The notes under the pieces are model-generated. The model made no database searches. It was given only the letters and a program-made list of their open reading frames with translations, and had not been told where the DNA came from. 64,000 nucleotides of DNA, taken from Micrococcales bacterium. GTDB taxonomy: Bacteria > Actinomycetota > Actinomycetes > Actinomycetales > Microbacteriaceae. The stretch lies in contig JAFKIY010000002.1 of assembly GCA_017306245.1 (NCBI GenBank), positions 1-64,000 of the forward strand, written 5' to 3'. The stretch's first letter is position 1. Each line of letters opens with the position of its first letter. The translations under genes and the position numbers were made by a program. Positions 16,824-27,333 of this stretch are shown piece by piece.

Positions 16824-18689
16824 ATGGCTCGAGCAGTAGGAATTGACCTCGGAACGACCAACTCTGTCGTATCCGTACTGGAGGGTGGAGAACCCACCGT
16901 CATCGCCAACGCCGAAGGTTTCCGCACGACGCCTTCCGTCGTGGCGTTCACGAAAGACGGCGAAATCCTCGTCGGCGAGACCGCGAAGCGGCAGGCCGTC
17001 ACCAACGTCGACCGCACCATCGCGAGCGTCAAGCGCCACATGGGCACCGACTGGACGACCAAGATCGACGGCAAGACGTACACCCCGCAGGAGATTTCGG
17101 CGCGCATCCTCGGGAAGCTGAAGCGCGATGCGGAACAGTACCTCGGCGAGCCGGTGACCGATGCCGTCATCACGGTTCCCGCCTACTTCAACGATGCGGA
17201 ACGCCAGGCAACGAAGGAAGCCGGTGAGATCGCCGGCCTCAACGTGCTGCGCATCATCAACGAGCCCACCGCCGCCGCACTCGCATACGGTCTCGACAAG
17301 GGCAAGGAAGACGAGCTCATCCTCGTCTTCGACCTCGGCGGCGGGACGTTCGACGTGTCCCTGCTTGAAGTGGGCAAGGATGACGACTTCTCCACCATTC
17401 AGGTCCGCTCGACGTCAGGCGACAACCGTCTCGGCGGTGACGACTGGGACCAGCGCATCGTCGATCACCTGATCAAGCAGTTCAAGGAGACGACCGGCGT
17501 GGATGTCTCCAAGGACAAGATCGCGAAGCAGCGGCTCAAGGAAGCGGCGGAGCAGGCCAAGAAGGAGCTCAGCTCCTCGACGAGCACGAGCATCCAGTTG
17601 CCGTATCTGTCGCTCACGGACAGCGGCCCGGCCAACCTCGACGAGACGCTCACGCGCGCCCAGTTCGAGAAGATGACAAGCGACCTGCTCGACCGAACGA
17701 AGAAGCCGTTCGCCGACGTCATCAAGGAGGCCGGAATCAAGGTCGCCGACGTCGCGCACGTTGTGCTTGTCGGTGGATCCACCCGGATGCCTGCCGTCGT
17801 GGAACTCATCAAGAAGGAGACCGGCGGCAAGGAGCCCAACAAGGGCGTGAACCCGGATGAGGTTGTCGCCGTCGGCGCCGCCCTTCAGGCGGGCGTCCTC
17901 AAGGGCGAGCGCAAGGACGTTCTTCTCATCGATGTGACCCCGCTGAGCCTCGGCATCGAGACCAAGGGCGGCATCATGACGAAACTCATTGAGCGCAACA
18001 CCGCGATCCCCACCAAGCGCAGCGAAACCTTCACGACCGCGGACGACAACCAGCCGTCCGTGGCCATCCAGGTGTTCCAGGGAGAGCGCGAGTTCACGAA
18101 GGACAACAAACCGCTTGGCACCTTCGAGCTCACCGGTATCGCACCCGCTCCGCGTGGAGTGCCGCAGGTCGAGGTCACCTTCGACATCGACGCGAACGGC
18201 ATCGTTCACGTGTCCGCCAAGGACAAGGGCACCGGCAAGGAGCAGTCGATGACGATCACGGGCGGCTCATCGCTCGCGAAGGAAGACATCGACCGGATGA
18301 TCCGCGAAGCAGAAGAGCACGCCGCCGAGGACAAGGCACGCCGGGAAACCGCCGAGATGCGCAACACCGCCGAGCAGCTCGTCTTCTCCACCGAGAACAT
18401 CATCAAGGAGAACGAAGACAAGCTCCCCGACGACATCAAGTCCGAAGTTCAGTCGGATGTCGACGCGCTGAAGACCGCGCTCGCCGGCGAAGACGACGAC
18501 GCCGTGAGCACGGCATTCGACAAGCTCAACGAGAGCCAGCAGAAGATCGGAGAGGCCCTGTACCAGCAGAGCCAGACGGCGGAGGCGACCGCTGCCGATT
18601 CGGAGACCGGCGAGCCGGCTTCGGGAGACGATGAGGACATCGTCGATGCTGAAGTTGTCGAGGATGAGCCAGAAGGCGGCAAGAAATAG
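16824..18689 (+). CDS. dnaK: Chaperone DnaK (Hsp70)
   Basis: A 621-residue Hsp70 that folds and rescues proteins using ATP, working with DnaJ and GrpE. The N-terminal ATPase domain starts [13 protein letters not shown] and includes [14 protein letters not shown] and [12 protein letters not shown]. The substrate domain follows from about residue 370 ([14 protein letters not shown]). The C-terminus is acidic ([19 protein letters not shown]). It has a clear AAAGGAG before the ATG. It is the first gene of the HspR-controlled operon. Confidence 0.97.
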   Translation: MARAVGIDLGTTNSVVSVLEGGEPTVIANAEGFRTTPSVVAFTKDGEILVGETAKRQAVTNVDRTIASVKRHMGTDWTTKIDGKTYTPQEISARILGKLKRDAEQYLGEPVTDAVITVPAYFNDAERQATKEAGEIAGLNVLRIINEPTAAALAYGLDKGKEDELILVFDLGGGTFDVSLLEVGKDDDFSTIQVRSTSGDNRLGGDDWDQRIVDHLIKQFKETTGVDVSKDKIAKQRLKEAAEQAKKELSSSTSTSIQLPYLSLTDSGPANLDETLTRAQFEKMTSDLLDRTKKPFADVIKEAGIKVADVAHVVLVGGSTRMPAVVELIKKETGGKEPNKGVNPDEVVAVGAALQAGVLKGERKDVLLIDVTPLSLGIETKGGIMTKLIERNTAIPTKRSETFTTADDNQPSVAIQVFQGEREFTKDNKPLGTFELTGIAPAPRGVPQVEVTFDIDANGIVHVSAKDKGTGKEQSMTITGGSSLAKEDIDRMIREAEEHAAEDKARRETAEMRNTAEQLVFSTENIIKENEDKLPDDIKSEVQSDVDALKTALAGEDDDAVSTAFDKLNESQQKIGEALYQQSQTAEATAADSETGEPASGDDEDIVDAEVVEDEPEGGKK

Positions 18690-18691
18690 TT

Positions 18692-19309
18692 ATGGTAGCA
18701 GACAAGGACAAGAAGAAACGCGATCCGGCGGCGAATTCGCGCCACGAGCATGACGCGGCGGAGCCGGTCGTGCGCGACAAGCGTCGCATCGACCCGGAGA
18801 CGGGCGAAGCGCGCGAGGGCGCGGAGACGGTCGACGAGAAGCTGACCGACGAGGATCTTGCGAAGCTGCTCGAAGAGGTTCCCGACGGCTCCGGCGATGC
18901 ATCCGAGCACCTCAACGATCTCAAGCGGGTGCAGGCGGAGTACGCGAACTACCGCAAGCGGGTCGACCGCGACCGGTACGTTGCGCGCGAACTCGCGGTC
19001 GCCGAGGTTATCACCAGCATTTTGCCGGTGCTCGACGATCTCGATCTCGCGCACGCGCACGGAGACCTTGAGGGCAGTCCACTGGAGCTCGTTGCGCAGA
19101 AGATCCGTACGATCTTCGGCCGGTACGGACTGGAACAGGTCGGTGCCGTCGGTGAGCCGTTCGATCCGAAGTTCCACGAAGCGATCGCCCAGTTGCCGAG
19201 CAAGGATGTCACGGAGCAGACGATCGCGGATGTCGTTCAGCCCGGCTACAAGTCGGGCGAGCGGCTGCTGCGACCGGCCAAGGTCGCTGTCTTCGTTCCC
19301 GAGGCCTGA
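18692..19309 (+). CDS. grpE: Nucleotide exchange factor GrpE
   Basis: A 205-residue GrpE, the ADP/ATP exchange factor of DnaK. A charged N-terminus (about 70 residues) is followed by the coiled-coil ([22 protein letters not shown]) and the C-terminal beta domain with [14 protein letters not shown] and [20 protein letters not shown]. It begins 2 bases after the dnaK stop, so it is co-transcribed. Confidence 0.95.
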   Translation: MVADKDKKKRDPAANSRHEHDAAEPVVRDKRRIDPETGEAREGAETVDEKLTDEDLAKLLEEVPDGSGDASEHLNDLKRVQAEYANYRKRVDRDRYVARELAVAEVITSILPVLDDLDLAHAHGDLEGSPLELVAQKIRTIFGRYGLEQVGAVGEPFDPKFHEAIAQLPSKDVTEQTIADVVQPGYKSGERLLRPAKVAVFVPEA

Positions 19310-19311
19310 CC

Positions 19312-20289
19312 GTGGCAAGCCAGGACTGGTTCGACAAGGACTTCTACAAGGTTCTGGGCGTGCCTAAGGACGTGTCCCAGGCGGAGCTGAAGAAGACCTA
19401 TCGGAAGCTCGCGCGCAAGTACCACCCGGACTCCAACCCGGGTGATGCCAAAGCCGAGACGAAGTTCAAGGAGATCAGCGAAGCCCACGCGGTGCTCTCG
19501 GACCCGGAGTCGCGCAAAGAGTACGATCAGATGCGAGCGATGGGTTCCGGGATGCCCCGCTTCACGGCGGGCGGCCAGAACGGCGGCTTCGAGGACGTGT
19601 TCGGGGGCATGTTCGGCGGTGGTGGCGGCGGTCGGCGTACGGCCAGCCCGCCCGGTGGTTTCGAGGACATCTTCGGCAGCATGTTCGGCGGAGGTTTCGG
19701 TCAGTCCACCGGCGGGTTCCGCGGTGCCGGAGGGCCGTCGAAGGGCCGCGACATCACGGCGACCACGACGCTCGATTTCGTCACGGCGATCAAGGGCGAA
19801 ACCGCGCGGTTGCAATCCGCCGGCGGCAAGCCGATCAGCGTGCGCATCCCTGCCGGTGTCGCGGATGGCCAAAAGATCCGGCTCAAGGGCAAAGGCGAGC
19901 CGAGCCCGGACGGCGGGCCACCCGGTGATCTCACGCTCACCGTGACGGTGCGCAAGCATCCGGTGTTCGAACGGGACGGACTCAACCTTCGCGTGGATGT
20001 CCCCGTCACGTTCACCGAAGCCACCCTCGGCGCAACGATCGAGGTTCCCACGCTTGACGGCGATCCGGTGAAGTTGCGGATCGCCCCGGGGACCCCGAGC
20101 GGTCGCGTCCTGAGGGTGAAGGGCCGCGGTGTCACGACGACGAAGGGCGTCGGCGACCTGCTGGCGGAAGTGGTCGTCGCCGTGCCGAGCCACCTCACCG
20201 CGGATGCGAAGGAGTATTTGGAGAAATTCGCGAAAGCGATGCCCGCGGAGAACCCTCGTGCTGAACTTATCGCGAAGGCGAAAGGATGA
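19312..20289 (+). CDS. dnaJ: DnaJ/CbpA-like co-chaperone lacking the zinc finger
   Basis: A 325-residue Hsp40 starting at GTG 19312, 2 bases after grpE. The J domain covers residues 8-75 with the HPD motif in [11 protein letters not shown] long Gly/Phe region (about 85-145) follows, then the C-terminal beta domains. There is no CxxCxGxG zinc-finger repeat, so it is the type II (CbpA-like) form. Actinobacterial hspR operons usually carry a DnaJ; a zinc-finger DnaJ may be encoded elsewhere. It overlaps hspR by 4 bases. Confidence 0.93.
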   Translation: MASQDWFDKDFYKVLGVPKDVSQAELKKTYRKLARKYHPDSNPGDAKAETKFKEISEAHAVLSDPESRKEYDQMRAMGSGMPRFTAGGQNGGFEDVFGGMFGGGGGGRRTASPPGGFEDIFGSMFGGGFGQSTGGFRGAGGPSKGRDITATTTLDFVTAIKGETARLQSAGGKPISVRIPAGVADGQKIRLKGKGEPSPDGGPPGDLTLTVTVRKHPVFERDGLNLRVDVPVTFTEATLGATIEVPTLDGDPVKLRIAPGTPSGRVLRVKGRGVTTTKGVGDLLAEVVVAVPSHLTADAKEYLEKFAKAMPAENPRAELIAKAKG

Positions 20290-20708
20290 TTTCCATGGAC
20301 GAGAACTCGCCGGTCTTCGCCATCGCCATGGCTGCGGAGCTGAGCGGCATGCACCCGCAGACGCTGCGGCAGTACGACCGCATGGGGCTCGTGTGCCCTC
20401 GGCGCACGGTTGGCAAGTCACGCCGGTATTCGATGCGCGATGTCGCCCAGTTGCGGGAGATCGCGCGGCTCGGCGCGGAGGGGGTGAGTCTGGAGGGCAT
20501 CCGGCGCGTCCTCGAGCTCGAAAACCAGGTGACCCAGTTGCAGGCGAGGGTGCGAGAACTCGAGACGGCGCTCGCGGATGAACTTCTCACGAAACCGGGC
20601 CGACGCGTTTTTGCCGCCGGAGAGTCCGGAGATGTCGTGTCGCTGCGCACCGGAACGAGGGCGCAACGCAACAACCAGGTCGTCGTGTGGCGACCGTTCA
20701 ACCACTAG
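20286..20708 (+). CDS. hspR: HspR, MerR-family repressor of heat-shock genes
   Basis: A 140-residue MerR-family regulator. The winged helix is at residues 10-75 ([30 protein letters not shown], then [17 protein letters not shown]), followed by a coiled-coil and a basic hydrophobic tail ([10 protein letters not shown]). In Streptomyces HspR uses DnaK as co-repressor at HAIR sites, giving feedback control; the two HAIR boxes upstream of dnaK fit this. ATG 20286 overlaps dnaJ; a second in-frame ATG at 20295 is possible. Confidence 0.95.
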   Translation: MISMDENSPVFAIAMAAELSGMHPQTLRQYDRMGLVCPRRTVGKSRRYSMRDVAQLREIARLGAEGVSLEGIRRVLELENQVTQLQARVRELETALADELLTKPGRRVFAAGESGDVVSLRTGTRAQRNNQVVVWRPFNH

Positions 20709-20732
20709 TTCCAGCAGAGGGGAGACCACGAG

Positions 20733-21428
20733 ATGACCGAAAACACCGCGGCGCCGCAACCGAACCAGTCCGCCCAGCCGTCTGGGCCGGCCCCGTACTC
20801 GACGCAGACGTACGCCTACCGTTCACCCGTGCGTCCGCCGCTCTCCCCCGCGGTGAAGGGTGGGGCGTTCTGGGCGGGCGCGGTCGGCTTCAACCTGCTT
20901 TCGCTCGGGTTCTACCTTGTCGTCATCCCCCTGATGGCGGCGATGTTCGGCGCGTTCTTCTCCGTGATCGCGGATCAGGCCTTCCGGTCGGGCCGCAACG
21001 GATCGGCCGGGCTTGAGGACGTTCGCCACTTTTTCGACTCGCTCGATTACGGCCTGATCGCGGTGCTCGGCGTTGTCGTGGTCGCCGTCGGCCTTCTGAT
21101 CATGGCTGCCGCGCTGTTCGCGAGCGCCCGCATCCTGAAATCGCGTGGGGTCCAGCGCGCCTGGCCGGTCACCTGGGCAGGCTCCGGCATCGCCATCGCC
21201 GCATCCTGGTTTGTCGGCTGGATCCTTCCGGTGGTGTTCCAGTTGGTGGCGGTCGTCCTGGTGATGGTCGGCGTCAATGCGCTCGTCGCCGGGATCTCCC
21301 AGGCGGTCCTGATGCTCATCGGGTTCGTGGCCGGGAACGCGATCATCGGTTGGCTTTCATGGTGGTGGATGGCGCACGCGCTGCGCCCGGGTGCGCAAAC
21401 CGGACCCTCAAACGAAATGCAGGAGTAG
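20733..21428 (+). CDS. Membrane protein of unknown function inside the heat-shock operon
   Basis: A 231-residue protein with a Pro/Gln/Ser-rich N-terminus (about 45 residues) and four to five hydrophobic segments (about 48-72, 105-130, 145-165, 167-205). I recognise no family motif. It has its own ribosome binding site (AGGGGAG) and lies 24 bases after hspR and 3 bases before clpB. It should therefore be heat-induced through HspR along with the chaperones. A role in membrane stress is a guess from context only. Confidence 0.75.
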   Translation: MTENTAAPQPNQSAQPSGPAPYSTQTYAYRSPVRPPLSPAVKGGAFWAGAVGFNLLSLGFYLVVIPLMAAMFGAFFSVIADQAFRSGRNGSAGLEDVRHFFDSLDYGLIAVLGVVVVAVGLLIMAAALFASARILKSRGVQRAWPVTWAGSGIAIAASWFVGWILPVVFQLVAVVLVMVGVNALVAGISQAVLMLIGFVAGNAIIGWLSWWWMAHALRPGAQTGPSNEMQE

Positions 21429-21431
21429 ACA

Positions 21432-23579
21432 ATGGCAAACATGCAGGGAGCACCGGCAAGCGACGAAGAGCAGAAGACCGCTCTCGAACAGTACGGTGTC
21501 GACCTCACCGCGATCGCCGGCACGGGCAAACTCGACCCGGTGATCGGGCGGGATGCGGAGATCCGCAGGGTGAGCCAGGTGCTCACCCGGCGCACGAAAA
21601 ACAACCCCGTGCTCATCGGGGAACCCGGGGTGGGGAAAACCGCGGTCGTGGAAGGACTGGCGCAGCGCATCATCGCCGGGGACGTCGCCGATTCGCTCAA
21701 GGGCAAACGGCTCGTGGCTCTGGACCTCGCCGCGCTCGTCGCTGGCGCGAAATACCGCGGAGAGTTCGAGGAACGACTCAAGGCTGTGCTCAAGGAGATC
21801 AACGAAGCGGATGGCCAGATCATCACGTTCGTCGACGAGTTGCACACCCTGATGGGCGCCGGCGGCGGCGAAGGCTCCGTCGCTGCCGCGAACATGCTGA
21901 AGCCCATGTTGGCGCGCGGCGAACTTCGGCTGATCGGCGCGACGACCCTGGATGAGTACCGCGAGTTCATTGAAAAGGATGCCGCGCTGGAGCGGCGATT
22001 CCAGCAGGTCTACGTGGGCGAGCCGAGCGTCGAGGACACCATCGCCATCCTTCGCGGGCTGAAGGAACGGTACGAAGCGCACCACAAGGTGGCCATCGCC
22101 GACACGGCTCTCGTGGCCGCGGCGGCGCTCAGCAACCGCTACATTTCCGGCCGCCAGCTCCCGGACAAGGCGATCGACCTCATCGATGAGGCGGCGAGCC
22201 GGCTCCGGATGGAGATCGACTCCGCGCCGGTGGAAATTGATGAGCTCCGGCGCAGCGTCGACCGGCTCAAACTTGAGGAGCTCGCGCTCAAGAAGGAGAA
22301 GGATGACGCCAGCAAGGCGCGGCTCCAGAAGCTCCGCGACGACCTGAAGGAGAAGAGTGCGATTCTCGACGACCTTCAGACGCGCTGGGAGCACGAGCGG
22401 GCATCCCTGAACCGCGTCGGTGAACTGAAGGAGAAACTGGATGCGCTTCGCATGCAGGCCGACCGGGCGCAGCGCGAAGGGAACCTCGAATTGGCCTCGC
22501 GACTGCTGTACGGAGAGATCCCGGTGATCGAGCGCGAGGTGGCGGTTGCGGAGAAGTCGGAAGAGGAAACACCGCTCATGGTCAACGATCAGGTGACCGC
22601 CGAGGATATCGCCGCGGTCATCGCCGCATGGACCGGCATCCCCGTCGGGCGTCTGCTCCAGGGCGAAACGGAGAAGCTGCTGCACCTGGAGTCCGAGCTC
22701 GCGAAACGGCTGGTCGGCCAGAAGCAGGCGGTTCGGGCGGTCGCGGATGCCGTGCGCCGCAGCAGGGCGGGCATCGCCGACCCAGCCCGCCCCACCGGAT
22801 CGTTCCTGTTCCTGGGGCCGACCGGTGTCGGGAAGACCGAGCTCGCGAAGGCGCTCGCCGAGTTCCTGTTCGATGACGAGAAGGCGATGATCCGCATCGA
22901 CATGAGCGAGTACGGCGAGCGGCACTCCGTCGCCCGCCTGCTCGGTGCGCCTCCCGGGTACATCGGGTTCGAGCAGGGCGGCCAGCTCACCGAGGCGGTG
23001 CGCCGCCGCCCCTACTCGGTCGTGCTCATGGACGAGGTGGAGAAGGCGCACCCGGACGTGTTCGACGTGCTCCTGCAGGTGCTCGACGACGGCCGCCTCA
23101 CGGATGGGCAGGGCCGCACCGTGGACTTCCGCAACGTCATCCTGATCCTCACGTCGAACCTGGGCAGCCAGTTCCTCGTCGACCCCGAGCTCAGTTGGGA
23201 GCAGAAGGAGGAGGCCGTCAACACGATGGTGCGGCAGGCGTTCAAGCCGGAGTTCGTGAACCGTCTCGACGACATCGTCATCTTTTCGCCGCTGTCGATG
23301 GAGGACCTGGGGCAGATTGTCGAACTGTACGTGGACCGCCTGGAGACGCGGCTCGCGGAGCGTCGGTTGGGGCTCGCCGTTACGCCGAACGCGAGGGCGT
23401 GGCTGGCCGAACGCGGATACGACCCCATTTACGGTGCGCGGCCGCTTCGACGGCTCATGCAGCACGAGATCGATGATCGCCTTGCTACCGCGCTCCTTGC
23501 GGGGACGGTGCGCGACGGTGACACCGTGCTCGTCGAACTTGCGGACAACGGCGAGGAGCTCAGCGTCACGAGCAGCTAG
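21432..23579 (+). CDS. clpB: ClpB disaggregase without the N-terminal domain
   Basis: A 715-residue Hsp100 ATPase that pulls proteins out of aggregates with DnaK. NBD1 has Walker [10 protein letters not shown] (about 63), Walker B in [12 protein letters not shown] and arginine finger ERRF. The middle coiled-coil (about 270-390, [18 protein letters not shown]) is what separates ClpB from ClpA/ClpC. NBD2 has Walker [10 protein letters not shown] (about 461) and [13 protein letters not shown]. Standard ClpB has about 860 residues; the missing part is the N-terminal substrate-binding domain, since NBD1 begins near residue 30. CAGGAG precedes the ATG, so the short form is encoded, not the result of a misplaced start. 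Confidence 0.93.
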   Translation: MANMQGAPASDEEQKTALEQYGVDLTAIAGTGKLDPVIGRDAEIRRVSQVLTRRTKNNPVLIGEPGVGKTAVVEGLAQRIIAGDVADSLKGKRLVALDLAALVAGAKYRGEFEERLKAVLKEINEADGQIITFVDELHTLMGAGGGEGSVAAANMLKPMLARGELRLIGATTLDEYREFIEKDAALERRFQQVYVGEPSVEDTIAILRGLKERYEAHHKVAIADTALVAAAALSNRYISGRQLPDKAIDLIDEAASRLRMEIDSAPVEIDELRRSVDRLKLEELALKKEKDDASKARLQKLRDDLKEKSAILDDLQTRWEHERASLNRVGELKEKLDALRMQADRAQREGNLELASRLLYGEIPVIEREVAVAEKSEEETPLMVNDQVTAEDIAAVIAAWTGIPVGRLLQGETEKLLHLESELAKRLVGQKQAVRAVADAVRRSRAGIADPARPTGSFLFLGPTGVGKTELAKALAEFLFDDEKAMIRIDMSEYGERHSVARLLGAPPGYIGFEQGGQLTEAVRRRPYSVVLMDEVEKAHPDVFDVLLQVLDDGRLTDGQGRTVDFRNVILILTSNLGSQFLVDPELSWEQKEEAVNTMVRQAFKPEFVNRLDDIVIFSPLSMEDLGQIVELYVDRLETRLAERRLGLAVTPNARAWLAERGYDPIYGARPLRRLMQHEIDDRLATALLAGTVRDGDTVLVELADNGEELSVTSS

Positions 23580-23633
23580 CAAAGGCGACGGCAGGCCCGC
23601 GACCTAGGCTCGCTAACGTAACCTCTGCGCAGA

Positions 23634-24701
23634 CTACGCGGCGAGCTCTTTCGCGATCACCGCGACGAAAGCGTCGATGTCGGCCTCCGTGGTGTCGAAC
23701 GAGCACATCCAGCGCACCTCGCCCGCTGCGGCATCCCAGTCGTAGAACCGGAACGCCTTACGCAGTCGATCCGCGACGCCCGGTGGCAGCACAGCGAACA
23801 CCGCGTTCGACTGGGTTTCCTGCGAGAAAGACAATCCGCTGATGGATCCGTCCGCGATGCGGTCGTCGAGCGACCGCCGCAAGTGGGCGGCCATGGCGTT
23901 CGCGTGACTCGCCGAGCGCAGCCACAAGTCGCCTTCGAGGAGAGCGAGGAACTGGGCGGACACGAACCGCATCTTCGACGCGAGCTGCATGTTGAGTTTG
24001 CGCAAGTACAGCAAACCGGGTGCGGTTTCAGGGTTGATGGCCACGATCGCTTCGCCGTACAGCATCCCGTTTTTGGTGCCACCGAAACTGAGCGTGTCGA
24101 TTCCGGCGTCCGTCGTGAATTCGCGCAGCCCGGTGCCGAGCGCTGCGGCCGCATTCGCGATGCGGGCGCCATCCATGTGCACGGTCATGCCCTTCGAGTG
24201 GGCGTGGTCGGTGATGGCTTTGAGTTCCTCGACGGAGTACAGCGTTCCCAGCTCCGTCGTTTGCGTGATGCTCACCGCGAGAGGTTGCGCACGGTGCTCA
24301 TCTCCCCAGCCCCACGCTTCGCGGTCGATGAGGTCGGGCGTGAGTTTGCCGTCCGGCGTTTCGACCGTGAGCAGTTTCAAGCCGCTCACGCGCTCCGGGG
24401 CGCCGTTCTCATCCGTGTTGATGTGCGCGGTTTTCGAGGAGATGACCGCGCCCCACCTCGGCAGCATGGCCGTAAGCGCGGTGACGTTGGCCCCTGTGCC
24501 GTTGAACACGGGGAACACTTCGACCTGCTCACCGAAGTGCTGCCGGATGACGGCCTCCAGCCGCTCGGTGTACACGTCGCCGCCGTAGGCGATCTGGTGT
24601 CCGCCGTTCGCCTCGGTGATCGCCGCGAGAACCTCGGGGTGGGCGCCAGCATAGTTGTCGCTCGCGAAACCGCGCAGCTCGGGATCATGAAGTTGAGTCA
24701 C
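23634..24701 (-). CDS. ltaE: Low-specificity threonine aldolase-like PLP enzyme
   Basis: A 355-residue fold-type I PLP enzyme of the threonine aldolase/beta-eliminating lyase family. Landmarks are FASDNYAGAHPEVLAAI at the N-terminus, VFPVFNGTGANVTAL (phosphate-binding), HMDGARIANAAAAL (Asp contacting PLP) and SFGGTKNG (catalytic Lys). The expected reaction is threonine to glycine plus acetaldehyde. The start is GTG 24701. It appears to be a single gene; an inverted repeat lies just upstream. Confidence 0.87.
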   Translation of the reverse strand: MTQLHDPELRGFASDNYAGAHPEVLAAITEANGGHQIAYGGDVYTERLEAVIRQHFGEQVEVFPVFNGTGANVTALTAMLPRWGAVISSKTAHINTDENGAPERVSGLKLLTVETPDGKLTPDLIDREAWGWGDEHRAQPLAVSITQTTELGTLYSVEELKAITDHAHSKGMTVHMDGARIANAAAALGTGLREFTTDAGIDTLSFGGTKNGMLYGEAIVAINPETAPGLLYLRKLNMQLASKMRFVSAQFLALLEGDLWLRSASHANAMAAHLRRSLDDRIADGSISGLSFSQETQSNAVFAVLPPGVADRLRKAFRFYDWDAAAGEVRWMCSFDTTEADIDAFVAVIAKELAA

Positions 24702-24719
24702 CCGTCCATCCTCTCATCA

Positions 24720-24779
24720 CGCGAGACCGCAGTTTCCGCTCTAAAGCGCCCCGGTTGGAGCAAGAACTGCGGTCTCGCG
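24720..24779. repeat. 15-bp perfect inverted repeat between ltaE and the ABC exporter
   Basis: CGCGAGACCGCAGTT (24720-24734) is exactly mirrored by AACTGCGGTCTCGCG (24765-24779), with 30 bases between. It is about 20 bases upstream of the ltaE start and 15 bases downstream of the permease stop. It could act as a terminator for the exporter operon. The long arms and long loop also suit a dispersed palindromic element. Confidence 0.7.
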
Positions 24780-24793
24780 AAAGAGAGGGGTGA

Positions 24794-25885
24794 CTAGCGG
24801 GCGAGGGCCTCGGAGAGTTTCACGCGGGCGCCCGTCCGGAGCAGCGCATTCGAGTAAATGCGCGAACCGAGCACGATCACGGCGGCCGTCGTCACGAGCA
24901 GGACGGCGAGAGACAGCAGGGGCTCCCACCACGCGGCCTCGCCGAGGAACACGCGCATGGGCATCCCGACGGGGGCGGAGAACGGAACATACGACATGAT
25001 CGCGAGCACGAGCGGATTGTCGTTGAACGCGATCACGAGGATGTACGGAAGCATGACGAGGATCATCACCGGCGACGTGGCGCTGCCGACATCCTCCTGC
25101 CGGGACACGAGGGATGCCGTGGCGGCGTAGAGCGCGGCGATCATCACGAACCCGAACACGAAGAACACCACGAACCAGGCGATGGATGGGCCGAAACTGG
25201 CAAGCAGACTGGACTGGCCGGTGAGAGTGAGCCCGATCGCCGCGAGTCCCGCGATCACCGCGATCTGCGCGAACGCGAGAATGCTGTTGCCGATCACCTT
25301 GCCGGCCATGAGGGCGCGCACGGAGATTGTGGACATCAGAATCTCGACGATCCTGGTCTGCTTCTCCTCGACGACGCTTTGGGCGATGGTCGTGCCGAAC
25401 GTCATGGCGGACATGAAAAACACGATCCCGAACGCGATGGCGGCGAAATACGCCAGCACAGGGTTGACGGCGCTCGGGTCCAGAAGCTCGACCTTCGGGG
25501 ACGTGCTCAGCTGTGCGACGAGGGATTGCGGCACCGTATCCAGCGCGATGACCGACACGCCGATGCCGGAATCTTCGGCAGGAATGATCGCCGCCTCCAC
25601 TGTGCCCTCGCGCACCAGCTTCTTCGCCGCATCCACCGAGTCGACGGCCGTGACGTTGAGACCGGGGATTGCCTCCGCGAACGTCACGGCCGCACCGGTT
25701 GCCGCGACATCCGTCTTCGACGTCGTCGCGCTCAGGAGTCCGCCGACCAGCACCGACGCGAGCACCGCGAGCATGAGGATGCCGGTGGAGATGAGAAATG
25801 CCTTGCTGCGCAGCTTCATCCGAATTTCGCGCGTCGCGACCAGGGTCACGCTGTTCGCAAAACTGGGTTCCTTGTAGTCGGTCAT
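24794..25885 (-). CDS. ABC-2 type exporter permease (NatB-like)
   Basis: A 363-residue permease with one N-terminal membrane segment (about 28-50), a soluble extracellular domain of about 120 residues and five more C-terminal segments. This is the NatB/YhaP layout, as is VVEEKQTRIVEILMSTISVRALMAGK (about residue 190). It overlaps its ATPase gene by 4 bases. NatAB exports sodium; related pairs export drugs or peptides, so the substrate is open. Confidence 0.83.
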   Translation of the reverse strand: MTDYKEPSFANSVTLVATREIRMKLRSKAFLISTGILMLAVLASVLVGGLLSATTSKTDVAATGAAVTFAEAIPGLNVTAVDSVDAAKKLVREGTVEAAIIPAEDSGIGVSVIALDTVPQSLVAQLSTSPKVELLDPSAVNPVLAYFAAIAFGIVFFMSAMTFGTTIAQSVVEEKQTRIVEILMSTISVRALMAGKVIGNSILAFAQIAVIAGLAAIGLTLTGQSSLLASFGPSIAWFVVFFVFGFVMIAALYAATASLVSRQEDVGSATSPVMILVMLPYILVIAFNDNPLVLAIMSYVPFSAPVGMPMRVFLGEAAWWEPLLSLAVLLVTTAAVIVLGSRIYSNALLRTGARVKLSEALAR

Positions 25886-26766
25886 TGGATCACCTCATGG
25901 AAGATTTGCGCGAGTGACGGTTCCTGCGGGGTGAACCGCGTCACGCCACCCCGTTCGAGAGCGGCGCGGAGGAGGTTTTGTGCGGCATCCGCGGTGTCGG
26001 CGCGGAACGACACGGTGGCGCCGTCGAGAGCCTCGACCTCGATCCCGGGAGTGCCGCGGGCCCACGCGATATCCGTGGTGGCTTCGAGTTCGTAGCGGGA
26101 TTCGCCGAACTCCGCCCTCAGCTTCTCGCGCGATCCCGAGGCGCGGATCGCCCCTTCGGCGATGACGACGAGGTCGTCGCACAGCCGCTCGACGATGTCC
26201 AGCTGGTGGGAGGAGAACAGCACCGGAACTCCGCGAGTCGCACGCTCCTTGAGTACGCCTTGCACCGTCTCGACGGCGATCGGGTCGAGCCCAGAAAAGG
26301 GTTCGTCGAGAACGAGGATCTCCGGATCATGCACGAGCGCCGCCGCGATCTGCGCCCGCTGCTGGTTGCCGAGGGAGAGGCTTTCGACGGACGTGTCGGC
26401 GCGCTCGCCGAGCCCCAGCTGGTCGAGCAGGGTGGCCGTGTTGCGCTGCGCGGCGGCAGGGGTCAGGCCGTGGAGCCTGGCCAGGTAGACGATCTGCTCT
26501 GCGACCTTCATCTTCGGGTACAGCCCGCGCTCCTCCGGCATGTACCCGAAACGGCGGCGGTCCGCCGTCTCCAGGGGGCGTCCGTCGCGGGTCACCGTTC
26601 CGGAGTCGGCGGACAGCACGCCCAGGATGATGCGCATCGTCGTGGTCTTGCCCGCGCCGTTCGCGCCGACGAAACCGGTCATCCGACCAGGTGCGATGGA
26701 GAAGGTGACGTCGCGGAGAACCCGCGTGCCACCGAACGACCGATTGACGTTGACTAGCTCAAGCAC
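25882..26766 (-). CDS. ABC exporter ATPase (NatA-like)
   Basis: A 294-residue ATPase: Walker A GANGAGKTTT (about 37), signature SLSLGNQQRAQIA, Walker B ILVLDEPFSGLDP and switch His in FSSHQLD. The signature has SLGNQQ in place of SGGQ, as is common in NatA/EcsA-type exporters. A C-terminal extension of about 75 residues follows the core, as in DrrA-like proteins. It is the first gene of a two-gene operon with the permease. Confidence 0.88.
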   Translation of the reverse strand: MLELVNVNRSFGGTRVLRDVTFSIAPGRMTGFVGANGAGKTTTMRIILGVLSADSGTVTRDGRPLETADRRRFGYMPEERGLYPKMKVAEQIVYLARLHGLTPAAAQRNTATLLDQLGLGERADTSVESLSLGNQQRAQIAAALVHDPEILVLDEPFSGLDPIAVETVQGVLKERATRGVPVLFSSHQLDIVERLCDDLVVIAEGAIRASGSREKLRAEFGESRYELEATTDIAWARGTPGIEVEALDGATVSFRADTADAAQNLLRAALERGGVTRFTPQEPSLAQIFHEVIQ

Positions 26767-26821
26767 CCAACCACCCTAAACCAGCCGCACGGGCGCAAAA
26801 TCCGTGCTCGCGTACTCCCCG

Positions 26822-27319
26822 TCAACGGCCCACCAGCCGGAACAGGTAGCACGCCGCGGTCCGCTCGAAAGCCACGCCGCGACCGCTTGCCAGTACCTGA
26901 TCGACGGTGAAGGCGTCCGGCCTTCGGGCGCGAGAGAATGAGTCCAGATTGTCGGCCCGAAATCGCGCGCTGGCCCAGGTGGGTTGAACGGCGACGAGCT
27001 CGTAGCGCGGGTCCAGGAGCGCGAGTGAAGCATCACCGTGCGAGTTGTTCGCGAGGAGGTACCCGCCGTCGGCAAGGTATCGGGTGCAGTATCGCGAGAC
27101 CGGGCCGGCATAGAGGGAAATGAGCACATCCGCCCATCCGTCGGAGACCTCGGCGAGCGGCTCCCGGTAGTCCGCGACGACGAAGCGCGCCCCCGCAAGC
27201 TTGGCGGGCAGTGCGGAGACAGCCTTCGCAAACTTCCTGTCGCTGTCGACGAAGGCAACCTCCGGCCACGCGTTGAGCGGCGCGATGTCGAGGCAGGAGC
27301 CGGGGCGAAGCGGGCTCGG
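26822..27319 (-). pseudogene. 5'-truncated SAM-dependent methyltransferase remnant
   Basis: On the minus strand an open frame runs from just after a TGA (27320-27322) to a TGA at 26822, about 165 residues. It reads as the middle and end of a class I methyltransferase: LRPGSCLDIAP, VAFVDSDRKFAKAV, ARFVVADYREPL, WADVLISLYAGPVS, YLADGGYLLANNSHGDASLA. The N-terminal helix and most of the glycine-rich SAM loop are missing, and no start codon with a ribosome site precedes the homologous part. A shortened product from GTG 27127 is possible but would lack the SAM site. I read this as a decayed gene. Confidence 0.55.
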
Positions 27320-27333
27320 TCACGCGGTCGCGG

